Assembly (NCBI GenBank): GCA_904394685.1
Contig: CAJFNK010000048.1
Span: forward strand, 1 to 49,344
Origin: Candidatus Heritagella gallinarum
Lineage (GTDB): Bacteria > Bacillota > Clostridia > Oscillospirales > Acutalibacteraceae
Length of the DNA: 49,344 bases
Direction of reading: 5' to 3'
In this document: positions 42,192 to 49,344 of the stretch, piece after piece
Layout of the letters: the number at the start of each line of letters is the position of its first letter
Position numbering within the stretch: the stretch's first letter is position 1
Notes under the pieces: generated by a model
The model's database searches: none
What the model saw: the letters and a program-made list of their open reading frames with translations, nothing else
Told to the model about the DNA's origin: nothing
Program-made: the position numbers and the translations under genes

Positions 42192-43208
42192 ATGAAACGA
42201 GTTGGAATTGTTGGCTGCGGCGGGATTGCACATGTCCACGCCGAAGTCCTGTCGCATATGGAAACGGTTGAGTTGTGCGCCTTTGCGGATATCCGGCCGG
42301 AGCGGGCAGAGGAGTTTGCCGCCAAACTGGGAGGAAATGCTTATCCCAGTTTGGAATCAATGCTGGAAAACGAGTCGCTGGACGCTCTGCATATCTGCAC
42401 GCCTCATGTGCTGCATGTCCCAATGGCAATTTCCGCTTTGCAAAAAGGGCTGCATGTGGTGATGGAAAAGCCGCCTGCCATTTCGGAGGAGCAGATGGCA
42501 GAGCTGCAAAAGGTGTTGGCAGAACACCCCAACCAGCAGCTGGCGGTCAGCTTTCAGAACCGGTATAATGCCGGAACACAGTTTGTTAAAAAGCTGTTGG
42601 ACGAAAAGACATATGGCAAGGTGCTGGGTGCCAGAGCGTTTGTTACCTGGAAACGGGATGAGCCCTATTATACCCAGAGCGGCTGGCGTGGCAGCTGGCA
42701 GACCGAGGGCGGCGGCGTGCTGATTAACCAGTCTATCCATACGCTGGACTTGCTGCGTTATTTGCTTGGCGAACCCAAAAGTGTGGAGGCACATGTAACC
42801 AACCACCATCTAAAATCTGTGATTGAGGTGGAGGATACTGCGGAAGCCTATATCGAGTTTCCCGGCTGCTACGCTCTGTTTTATGCTACTACCGCTTTTT
42901 GTACGGATTCTCCGGTTCTGCTGGAAATCATCTGCGAAAAAGCGGCGCTGCGTCTGGAAGGGGACGAGGTTACGGTTACCCAAAATGGCCAGAAATCCGA
43001 AAAACAGGAGTTCCCACCCTTGCCTCATGCGGGCAAGAATTGTTGGGGCGCCAGTCATCAGGCGCTGATTGGAGATTTTTATCGCTGTGTGGAAAAAGGG
43101 CAGCACTTTGCCATTGATTATCAGGAAGCCTGCCGCACGCTGCGCTTGATGCTGGGGATTTATCTGTCCAGCCAAACCGGAGAGCCGACAGTAGTAGAAA
43201 CGATTTGA
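42192..43208 (+). CDS. Gfo/Idh/MocA NAD(P)-dependent dehydrogenase (second copy)
   Basis: 338 residues, clearly diverged from the first copy but with the same landmarks: GIVGCGGIAHVHAEV, VVMEKPPAI, and GGGVLINQSIHTLDLLRY. The aromatic-rich block YYTQSGWRGSWQTEG parallels YYDSGSWRATWDGEG in the first, so both may bind a similar sugar. Ribosome binding site GTGGGAGG upstream. Two non-identical dehydrogenases suggest oxidation and later reduction steps, or two sugars. Confidence 0.88.
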   Translation: MKRVGIVGCGGIAHVHAEVLSHMETVELCAFADIRPERAEEFAAKLGGNAYPSLESMLENESLDALHICTPHVLHVPMAISALQKGLHVVMEKPPAISEEQMAELQKVLAEHPNQQLAVSFQNRYNAGTQFVKKLLDEKTYGKVLGARAFVTWKRDEPYYTQSGWRGSWQTEGGGVLINQSIHTLDLLRYLLGEPKSVEAHVTNHHLKSVIEVEDTAEAYIEFPGCYALFYATTAFCTDSPVLLEIICEKAALRLEGDEVTVTQNGQKSEKQEFPPLPHAGKNCWGASHQALIGDFYRCVEKGQHFAIDYQEACRTLRLMLGIYLSSQTGEPTVVETI

Positions 43209-43231
43209 ACGATTGAAAAGGAATGGCCGTT

Positions 43232-44098
43232 ATGGAAATGAAATTTCGTATTACCCTATCCGGCTTTGCCGATGAGATTGCTCCGGAACTGGATACACAG
43301 CTTCGGGTGTTAAAAGATTGCGGGATTGCACAAATGGAGATTCGAGGAGTAGACGGGAAGAATATCACAGAGTATTCGCTGGAAGAAACGGCAGAGATTG
43401 CCCACCGGCTGCAAAAAGCCGGAATCGGTGTTTCTGCGGTGGGTTCTCCCATTGGAAAAATCTCCATTACCGATGAATTTGCGCCCCATCTGGAACGGCT
43501 GCGCCATGTTGTGGAGCAGGCGAAAATTCTGGGAACCGACAAGATCCGGATGTTCAGCTTTTATATTCCAGAGGGAAGCGACCCGGCTTCCTACCGTGAT
43601 GAAGTGTTTTTGCGGCTTCGTGCCATGATCGACTGCGCCCGTGAGGGAAATGTCGTGCTGCTTCATGAAAACGAAAAAGGCATTTATGGAGATATAGCGC
43701 CACGCTGTCTGGATTTGTTTGAGGAATTGTCTGGTCCGCATTTTCGCTGTACGTTTGACTTTGCCAACTTTGTGCAGTGCCATCAGGATACCATAGAAGC
43801 CTTTGAGATGCTGGCTCCCTATATTGCATATGTGCATATCAAGGACGCTGTGTGGGAAGGCGGACGGGTGGTGCCGGCCGGTGAAGGCGACGGTCATGTG
43901 GCGGAGCTTCTTTCTCGGCTGGACAGCCGGGGATATGCGGGAACACTGAGCCTGGAGCCTCATCTGGTGGATTTTTCGGGGCTGGCTGCGCTGGAGAATG
44001 GGCACCGGGAAGAAAAAGAGGAGGCCAGTAAAGGTGAGGCGGCATTCCGTCTGGCTTTTTCCGCCCTGAAAAAATTGTTGGAGGTGGAGCCGGAATGA
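43232..44098 (+). CDS. Sugar phosphate isomerase/epimerase-like TIM barrel (second copy)
   Basis: 288 residues by the start at 43232 (AAAAGGA at good distance; the ATG at 43223 touches the site). Metal blocks: [34 protein letters not shown], and [12 protein letters not shown]. It is not a close copy of the first barrel. It overlaps uxuA by 4 bases (ATGA), so they are translationally coupled, and could supply the substrate for the mannonate steps, for example as an isomerase or epimerase. Confidence 0.86.
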   Translation: MEMKFRITLSGFADEIAPELDTQLRVLKDCGIAQMEIRGVDGKNITEYSLEETAEIAHRLQKAGIGVSAVGSPIGKISITDEFAPHLERLRHVVEQAKILGTDKIRMFSFYIPEGSDPASYRDEVFLRLRAMIDCAREGNVVLLHENEKGIYGDIAPRCLDLFEELSGPHFRCTFDFANFVQCHQDTIEAFEMLAPYIAYVHIKDAVWEGGRVVPAGEGDGHVAELLSRLDSRGYAGTLSLEPHLVDFSGLAALENGHREEKEEASKGEAAFRLAFSALKKLLEVEPE

Positions 44099-45150
44099 AG
44101 CTTTCGTTTCGTTGGTATGGGGCGGATGATCCGGTAACGCTTGAGAAGATTCGCCAGATTCCCAATATGCGGAGCATTGTGACAGCGGTGTATGACGTTC
44201 CAGTGGGAGAGGTTTGGAGCTATGAGAGCATACAGCGGCTCAAAGAGCAGGTGGAAGCCGCCGGGCTGGTGTTCGATGTGGTGGAGAGCGTGCCGGTTCA
44301 TGAAGACATCAAGCTGGGAAAGCCCAGCCGGGACAAATATATCCGCCATTATCAGGAAAACATCCGTCGCTTGGGAAAAGCCGGGGTAAAATGTATCTGC
44401 TATAATTTTATGCCGGTGTTTGACTGGACCCGCACACAGTTGGATCAGCGGTTGTCAGACGGTTCTACGGCGCTGGTGTACTACCGGGAGCAGCTGGAAA
44501 AGATGGACCCGCTTTCGGGAGAGCTTTCTCTGCCAGGCTGGGACAGCAGCTATCAAAAAGATGAATTGCGTGCGCTGTTAGAAGAATACCGTTCGATTTC
44601 GCACGAGGACTTGTGGGAAAACCTGCGCTATTTTTTGGAAGCGGTGATTCCCGTTGCAGAAGAAGCGGGTGTAAACATGGCGATTCATCCAGACGACCCG
44701 CCGTGGGATATTTTTGGGCTTCCCCGTATTATTACCAATAAACAGAATTTGGATCGCTTTTTAAAGCTGGTGGATAGCCCTGCCAATGGGTTGACTTTCT
44801 GCACCGGTTCGCTGGGATGTAGCGCTCAAAACGATATCTATGAGATGATCGAAGAATATAGCCGGATGGGGCGGATTCACTTTATGCACGTCCGGAATGT
44901 AAAGCGATTGCCAGATGGCAGTTTTGAAGAATCCGCTCATTTTTCGTCCTGCGGCTCGCTCGATATTCCCCGCATTATGGAGATTCTGCACCGCAACGGG
45001 TTTTCAGGATATCTGCGTCCCGACCACGGGCGCATGATCTGGGGAGAAACTGGGCGTCCGGGATACGGGCTGTATGATCGTGCCTTGGGAGCGGCTTATC
45101 TCAACGGGATTTGGGAAACACTGGAAAAATATGGTGGGGAGGAAGCTTGA
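44095..45150 (+). CDS. uxuA: Mannonate dehydratase
   Basis: Converts D-mannonate to 2-keto-3-deoxygluconate in the glucuronate pathway. Family marks: [70 protein letters not shown], and [11 protein letters not shown] with the metal/catalytic His, Cys and Asp positions intact. 351 residues, normal. This gene is what points the operon toward hexuronates. Confidence 0.95.
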   Translation: MKLSFRWYGADDPVTLEKIRQIPNMRSIVTAVYDVPVGEVWSYESIQRLKEQVEAAGLVFDVVESVPVHEDIKLGKPSRDKYIRHYQENIRRLGKAGVKCICYNFMPVFDWTRTQLDQRLSDGSTALVYYREQLEKMDPLSGELSLPGWDSSYQKDELRALLEEYRSISHEDLWENLRYFLEAVIPVAEEAGVNMAIHPDDPPWDIFGLPRIITNKQNLDRFLKLVDSPANGLTFCTGSLGCSAQNDIYEMIEEYSRMGRIHFMHVRNVKRLPDGSFEESAHFSSCGSLDIPRIMEILHRNGFSGYLRPDHGRMIWGETGRPGYGLYDRALGAAYLNGIWETLEKYGGEEA

Positions 45151-46001
45151 TGAATCTGCCTTTTTCAATTGATTTGAGCGGAAAAACCGCTGTTGTTACC
45201 GGAGCGGGAGGCGTGCTGTGCAGCATGTTTTCCAAAGCACTGGCGGCCTGCGGCGCAAAGGTAGCGCTGCTTGATAAAAATGGGGAAGCGGCTGAAAAAG
45301 AAGCAGCCTCCATTCGGGAAAACGGAGGCTGTGCGCTGGCGGTTGCCTGCGATGTCCTTTCAAAAGAAAGCATGGAAAAGGCGCACCAAACCGTGCTTCG
45401 AGAGCTTGGCAGCTGTGATATTCTGATTAACGGTGCGGGTGGGAACCATCCCAGAGCCACCACGGACAAGGAAACCTGCGAGGAAGGGGATGTTGCCCGC
45501 ACAGACCTGAAAACCTTTTTCAATCTGGACCCGGAGGGTGTGGAGTTTGTTTTTAATCTGAATTTTCTGGGAACTCTGATTCCCACACAGGTGTTTGCCC
45601 CCGACCTTTTGGGTAAGGAAGACGCCTGCATCCTGAACATTTCATCCATGAATGCGTTTTCACCTCTGACTAAGATCCCGGCCTATTCCGGAGCCAAGGC
45701 GGCGGTGAGCAATTTTACCCAGTGGTTGGCGGTACATTTTGCCCCACAGGGAATCCGGGTCAATGCCATTGCACCGGGTTTTTTTGTTACAAACCAGAAC
45801 CGGGGACTGTTATTTGATGAAAACGGCTCTCCCACACCTCGCACCGAGAAGATTTTGCGTGGGACCCCTATGAACCGTTTTGGAGAGGCGGAAGAACTGG
45901 TAGGGGCTCTACTGTTCCTGGTGTCTAAAAAGGCTTCCGGTTTTGTTACCGGTGTTGTTTTGCCGGTTGATGGCGGATTTAATGCCTATTCCGGGGTATA
46001 A
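45150..46001 (+). CDS. uxuB: SDR-family D-mannonate oxidoreductase-like protein
   Basis: Short-chain dehydrogenase, 283 residues. NAD site [11 protein letters not shown], catalytic NISSMNAF...[12 protein letters not shown] (Ser, Tyr, Lys), and the insertion [28 protein letters not shown] typical of YjmF/UxuB-type fructuronate reductases of Firmicutes. It overlaps uxuA by one base (TGATG), with GGGGAGG upstream. Would interconvert fructuronate and mannonate. The symbol rests on this pattern and on the uxuA neighbour. Confidence 0.85.
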   Translation: MNLPFSIDLSGKTAVVTGAGGVLCSMFSKALAACGAKVALLDKNGEAAEKEAASIRENGGCALAVACDVLSKESMEKAHQTVLRELGSCDILINGAGGNHPRATTDKETCEEGDVARTDLKTFFNLDPEGVEFVFNLNFLGTLIPTQVFAPDLLGKEDACILNISSMNAFSPLTKIPAYSGAKAAVSNFTQWLAVHFAPQGIRVNAIAPGFFVTNQNRGLLFDENGSPTPRTEKILRGTPMNRFGEAEELVGALLFLVSKKASGFVTGVVLPVDGGFNAYSGV

Positions 46002-46018
46002 TGGTTCTCCATACATAG

Positions 46019-46057
46019 AAAAGAACCCGCTTGTTCTCAAGACAGGCGGGTTCTTTT
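46019..46057. terminator. Bidirectional terminator after the uxuA operon
   Basis: AAAAGAACCCGCTTGT (46019-46034) pairs with ACAGGCGGGTTCTTTT (46042-46057, one G-T pair), with T runs on both strands. Confidence 0.85.
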
Positions 46058-46071
46058 TGTATGCAAAGGTG

Positions 46072-46566
46072 TTATCCTTTGTTGCAGTCGAGTTTCTCGA
46101 CCAACCTTGTTTTTTCCCAATAGGCACTCATGCTGGAGCCGGGAAGCTCGGTGATGTCTTCACCAAGAAAATCGGGTGGGAGGAAGGTGTTGGCTTTTTC
46201 CACGCTTTCAAATTCTACTTCCGCATAGAAAAACGCAGTGGGAGTCCCTTCGTCTACCAGGCTACATTCCAACCGGTTTCCGTCCGGCAGTTGATAGACT
46301 CTGAAATCCTTGCGGATCATCTCGCCCGGCAGCAGGTTTTTCAGGCGCAGGAAAGTATCTTCTTCCAGTGGCAGCTCAACTTCTTCCCGAACCAGCGTTC
46401 CTTTTCCTTTGATGCAGAGAATATACGACATTTGCCCATTCTTTTCTGAGCTGCGGATTCTCACGGCCGGACGGGTGGAAAGATATCCCTGACAGACCAC
46501 ACTCTTTTCAAGTAAAGGGAGCTGCTCCGGGAAACGCTCCAATCGGAATTTTCTTTCAATCTCCAA
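46072..46566 (-). CDS. CYTH domain protein (triphosphatase-like)
   Basis: 164 residues. The N-terminal EIERKF motif and alternating charged strands (VRIRSSEK, LCIKGKG, REEVELPL, FYAEVEFES) form the CYTH tunnel that binds triphosphates with metal. Bacterial members are often inorganic triphosphatases. GAAGGGGC upstream. It is followed on the other strand by the uxu terminator and preceded by a GNAT gene 24 bases upstream, likely in one transcript. Confidence 0.9.
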   Translation of the reverse strand: MEIERKFRLERFPEQLPLLEKSVVCQGYLSTRPAVRIRSSEKNGQMSYILCIKGKGTLVREEVELPLEEDTFLRLKNLLPGEMIRKDFRVYQLPDGNRLECSLVDEGTPTAFFYAEVEFESVEKANTFLPPDFLGEDITELPGSSMSAYWEKTRLVEKLDCNKG

Positions 46567-46590
46567 AATAGCCCCTTCTTTCGTTTCGGG

Positions 46591-47097
46591 TTACATCATA
46601 GCGCCCAGTTTTTTCAGGTTTTCGTTTTCAGCACGGAACAACAGCCATTCCGGATGAGGTTCTGCGCCCATGCTTTTGTAAAACGCCTGCGAGGGAGTGT
46701 TCCAGTCCAGGCAGACCCAGTCCATGCGGCTGCAACCTTCTTCATTTGCGATTTTTGCCACTGTAATCAGCAGCGCTTTGCCAATTCCTTTTCCACGCAT
46801 TTCCGGCCAGACAAAGATATCTTCGAGATACATATTTTCACGTCCCACAAAGGTGGAGAAATTACGGAAATACAGGGCGTATCCTACCGGACGGCCTTCA
46901 TATTCTGCAATCAGTACGTCGGCACGGTTGCGGACGAAAATAGATTCCCGCAGGCTTTCTTCGGTTGCGACAACCTGATCTTCCATTTTTTCATATTTTG
47001 CGATGCCGTGGATCAGTTCCAGAATCAGGCCGCAATCGGTTTCTTCTGCCTGACGGATAACCAGTCCGGGCACCGAGTTTTCATATTGTTTTGCCAT
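46591..47097 (-). CDS. GNAT N-acetyltransferase, SSAT-like
   Basis: 168 residues. Acetyl-CoA loop RGKGIGKALL follows MYLEDIFVWPEM, and the end has DWVCLDWNTPSQAFYKSMGAEP, the arrangement of spermidine/diamine acetyltransferase-like GNATs. Substrate probably an amine, by family likeness only. GGAGGAATC precedes the ATG. Confidence 0.9.
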   Translation of the reverse strand: MAKQYENSVPGLVIRQAEETDCGLILELIHGIAKYEKMEDQVVATEESLRESIFVRNRADVLIAEYEGRPVGYALYFRNFSTFVGRENMYLEDIFVWPEMRGKGIGKALLITVAKIANEEGCSRMDWVCLDWNTPSQAFYKSMGAEPHPEWLLFRAENENLKKLGAMM

Positions 47098-47130
47098 AGT
47101 GATTCCTCCTGAACGATGATGGTGCTTTTT

Positions 47131-47159
47131 ATTATACCATATCTTTCTACCGTGGGCAA
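47131..47159 (-). promoter_or_regulatory. Promoter of the GNAT/CYTH unit
   Basis: On the - strand TTGCCC (47159-47154), 17 bp, TATAAT (47136-47131). Confidence 0.55.
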
Positions 47160-47169
47160 TGAGGTGGAC

Positions 47170-47198
47170 TTGTAAAGGATATCGGTTCGTGGTATCAT
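47170..47198 (+). promoter_or_regulatory. Promoter of pepF
   Basis: TTGTAA (47170-47175), 17 bp, TATCAT (47193-47198), about 90 bp before the chosen start. Confidence 0.5.
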
Positions 47199-47286
47199 GA
47201 ACATACAGTTTCAGAACCTGGTCGGGTACAGCTTAAAAAAGCTAAGTTTGTTGATAAGACCAGTTTACACGAAAGGAATGAAAGTC

Positions 47287-49062
47287 ATGGAAGATATGAC
47301 CCGTTGGAGCCTGCGTGATATGTTCCCCTGTGACGAAGACTGGGAGAAAACCATGCAGGAAGCATTGGCTTTAGCTTCTTCTCTCGAAGCCAAAAAGGGA
47401 AAGCTGGCGGTGAGTGCCGCAGCCCTTTTGCAGACAGCAGAGGAATATTTGCAGATGCAGGAAAAGCTCTATCGCCTGATGGTGTTTGCCAATTCCAATT
47501 TTGATCAGGATATGTCTGATCCTGTCGCAAAAAAAATGTATGAAAATGCGCAGAATTATGCGACAGCAATTGGCGAGAAGATTTCTTTTATGGCACCGGA
47601 GCTGATGCAGTACAGTATGGAAGATTTTGAGCGGTATTGCACCGAGGAGCCAAAACTGGAGATATATCGCCGGTATGCACAGGATTTCTTTGCCCGCAAG
47701 GAGCATGTTCTCAATCCGGAAATGGAAACCCTGCTGGTTCGTATGAACGATATGGGAGAGTCCTTCTCCAAGGTGTTTGAGGATCTGGTGGTAAACGATA
47801 TGGAGTTCCCCATGATCCGTACCCTCGAAGGGGAAGAAATCCGGGCCAACGAAGCAAATTATGCGATGGCACTTGAAAATCCTGATCCTGTTTTCCGCCG
47901 TGATTATTATAAGGGCTTGCTGGGAACCTACCAGAAATATATCAACACCCTCAGCTCTATCCATTACGGTTCGGTCAAAAATGACTGCTTTACTGCCAAA
48001 AGCCGTAAATATACCAGCGCCCGTGCTGCGGCTCTGTTTGCAAATCATATTCCCGAAGAAGTGTATGATAACCTGTTGAAAACCGTCCGGGAGAATGTGG
48101 AGCCGCTGCATGAGTATGTCGCTTTCCGCAAGAAGATGCTCGGACTCGATACCTTCTATTTCAGCGATCTGTTTGTTCCGCTGGTGAAGGATTCCGCCCG
48201 GAAATACACTTATGAAGAAGCCCAGCAGATTGTACTGAAAGCCACTGCTGTGTTGGGTGAGGACTATACCAAGCTAATCCAGAAGGCTTTTGATGAGCGT
48301 TGGATTGATGTTTATCCCCGTGACGCCAAGCGCAGCGGCGCCTATTCTACCGGTGCTTATCGCACGAAGCCCTATATCCTGCTGAACTTTACCGGGACGC
48401 TGGACGATGTGTTTACACTTGCTCATGAATTGGGGCACTCCATGCACTCATGGTTCAGCGGCGAAAACCAGCCGATGATTTATGCGGAATACAGCATTTT
48501 CTGTGCAGAGGTGGCCTCCACCCTGAACGAGCAGCTGCTGAGCCAGTGGCTGTTTGAGAACAGCACTTCAAAAGAAGAAAAGCTGCTGCTTTTGTGCAAG
48601 CGGCTTGACGATATCCGTTCCACCTTCTATCGCCAGACCATGTTTGCCGACTTTGAATACCAGACCCACAAACTGGTAGAGTCCGGCGAGCCATTGGTAC
48701 CGGAAACCCTTTGTGGAATTCATCGTTCACTGAATGAGCTGTATTATGGCAGCGAGATGCAGGTAGATGACTATCTTTCCTGTGAATGGGCAAGAATCCC
48801 CCACTTCTATACAGCGTTTTATGTGTATCAGTATGCTACCGGTATTGCTGCTTCTACGGCAATTGCCTACCGGATTTTTACCGAAGGGGAAAAAGCAGTA
48901 GCGGACTATCGGAAATTCCTTACAACAGGCGGCAGCGACCATCCCATTAACCTTTTACGCATTGCAGGTGTGGATATGGCTTCTCCCGAGCCGATTCTCA
49001 ATACAATCAATACCTTTAAGAAAACGCTTTCTCAGCTCAAAGAATTGATGGAAGCCGAATAA
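47287..49062 (+). CDS. pepF: Oligoendopeptidase F (M3 metallopeptidase)
   Basis: Cytoplasmic zinc peptidase that trims oligopeptides. The zinc motif LAHELGHSMHSWF (HExxH) and the downstream glutamate in YSIFCAEVASTLNE are intact; the N-terminal helical part (LRDMFPCDEDWEK ... FANSNFDQDMSDP) is typical. 591 residues from ATG at 47287, where AAAGGA is 9-10 bases upstream; earlier starts (47278, 47197) are too close to or before the site. Confidence 0.95.
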   Translation: MEDMTRWSLRDMFPCDEDWEKTMQEALALASSLEAKKGKLAVSAAALLQTAEEYLQMQEKLYRLMVFANSNFDQDMSDPVAKKMYENAQNYATAIGEKISFMAPELMQYSMEDFERYCTEEPKLEIYRRYAQDFFARKEHVLNPEMETLLVRMNDMGESFSKVFEDLVVNDMEFPMIRTLEGEEIRANEANYAMALENPDPVFRRDYYKGLLGTYQKYINTLSSIHYGSVKNDCFTAKSRKYTSARAAALFANHIPEEVYDNLLKTVRENVEPLHEYVAFRKKMLGLDTFYFSDLFVPLVKDSARKYTYEEAQQIVLKATAVLGEDYTKLIQKAFDERWIDVYPRDAKRSGAYSTGAYRTKPYILLNFTGTLDDVFTLAHELGHSMHSWFSGENQPMIYAEYSIFCAEVASTLNEQLLSQWLFENSTSKEEKLLLLCKRLDDIRSTFYRQTMFADFEYQTHKLVESGEPLVPETLCGIHRSLNELYYGSEMQVDDYLSCEWARIPHFYTAFYVYQYATGIAASTAIAYRIFTEGEKAVADYRKFLTTGGSDHPINLLRIAGVDMASPEPILNTINTFKKTLSQLKELMEAE

Positions 49063-49118
49063 ATAAAATCAGCAACGAAGCCCCAGTTATCAGATCAGGG
49101 TTTCGTTGCTGATTTTAT
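49063..49118 (+). terminator. pepF terminator
   Basis: ATAAAATCAGCAACGAAGCCC (49063-49083, first 20 shown pair) with the matching arm 49098-49118, one G-T pair; ends in an AT-rich tail. Confidence 0.85.
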
Positions 49119-49190
49119 ATTTATTTATTTGTTTGTTTGTGTTTGTTTTTTAGCGGATATGATTGAAAAAATTTTTTTTGAAAATAATGC

Positions 49191-49219
49191 TTGACTTTTG
49201 TGTAAGTGTCTAGTATAAT
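49191..49219 (+). promoter_or_regulatory. tRNA-Ser promoter
   Basis: TTGACT (49191-49196), 17 bp, TATAAT (49214-49219), preceded by an A/T-tract that could act as an UP element. Confidence 0.8.
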
Positions 49220-49258
49220 AACATACATCGCTGGTGAGGCGACAGGAAAATTGAATCT

Positions 49259-49344
49259 GGAGAGGTATTCTAATGGTAAGGAGCCACATTGGAAATGTGG
49301 TGTGCCGCAAGGCATTGTGCGTTCGAGTCGCATCCTCTCCGCCA
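49259..49344 (+). tRNA. tRNA-Ser (anticodon GGA)
   Basis: Acceptor GGAGAGG/CCTCTCC, anticodon stem CCACA/TGTGG around loop TTGGAAA (GGA at 49291-49293), long variable arm TGCCGCAAGGCA, T arm GTGCG-TTCGAGT-CGCAT, encoded CCA at the window end. Confidence 0.96.

Overview
The window reads as a chromosomal segment of an endospore-forming, Gram-positive anaerobe of the class Clostridia, probably from the Oscillospirales (Ruminococcaceae-like) part of it. The sporulation genes (spoIIAA-spoIIAB-sigF, spoVAE, gpr, a YlmC/YmxH-type gene), an AsnA-type asparagine synthetase, AGGAGG-like ribosome binding sites and a radical-SAM PflX-like protein all fit. The exact genus is not decided by the sequence. 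No insertion sequence, phage gene, plasmid function or CRISPR array is visible. The window opens inside alaS and closes exactly at the end of a tRNA-Ser.

Layout: 0-7.9 kb is housekeeping on the + strand (alaS end, HIT protein, a PRPP-dependent transferase, comEC, holA, an RNase M5-like Toprim protein, two small unknowns). 8-13.2 kb holds pgeF, a radical-SAM protein, a lysophospholipase-like hydrolase behind a consensus promoter, a DUF3267 zincin-like membrane protein, a polysaccharide deacetylase and an amidase with an SH3 tail. 13.2-17.5 kb has a CtpE-like P-type ATPase, an O-antigen-ligase-like membrane protein and a 64-residue orphan. 17.7-20 kb is an ECF sigma factor followed by an RsgI-like anti-sigma factor with four PepSY repeats.

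20.2-26.7 kb: DegV, an SGNH hydrolase, a DUF2500-like protein, a two-gene SufB/SufC-type Fe-S system, and a soft-metal efflux operon (ArsR regulator, free HMA chaperone, CPC-type ATPase) with a clear operator. tRNA-Ala(GGC) follows. 27-35.5 kb: asnA, the spoIIA operon, a divergent lone spoVAE, a very large fused DNA repair protein (endonuclease-Q-like PHP nuclease, UvrD-type helicase, C-terminal clamp-binding motif), a 50-residue membrane protein, rpsT and gpr.

35.6-38 kb is an AT-rich patch with a PadR-like regulator that lacks a normal start codon, an unrecognised 191-residue protein and a CrtO-like acyltransferase. After ppa and a DUF4250 gene, 39.1-46 kb is the most pathway-like region. 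An AraC regulator diverges from a six-gene operon: TIM-barrel isomerase, two Gfo/Idh/MocA dehydrogenases, a second TIM-barrel isomerase, mannonate dehydratase (uxuA) and an SDR of the mannonate oxidoreductase type. It looks like uronate or uronide breakdown with an added oxidation/isomerisation module; two direct repeats 21 bp apart sit just upstream. The window ends with a CYTH protein, a GNAT acetyltransferase, pepF and tRNA-Ser(GGA).

Starts were chosen from ribosome binding site spacing where several were possible. All functions are inferred from recognisable motifs and remembered family patterns, not from database searches.
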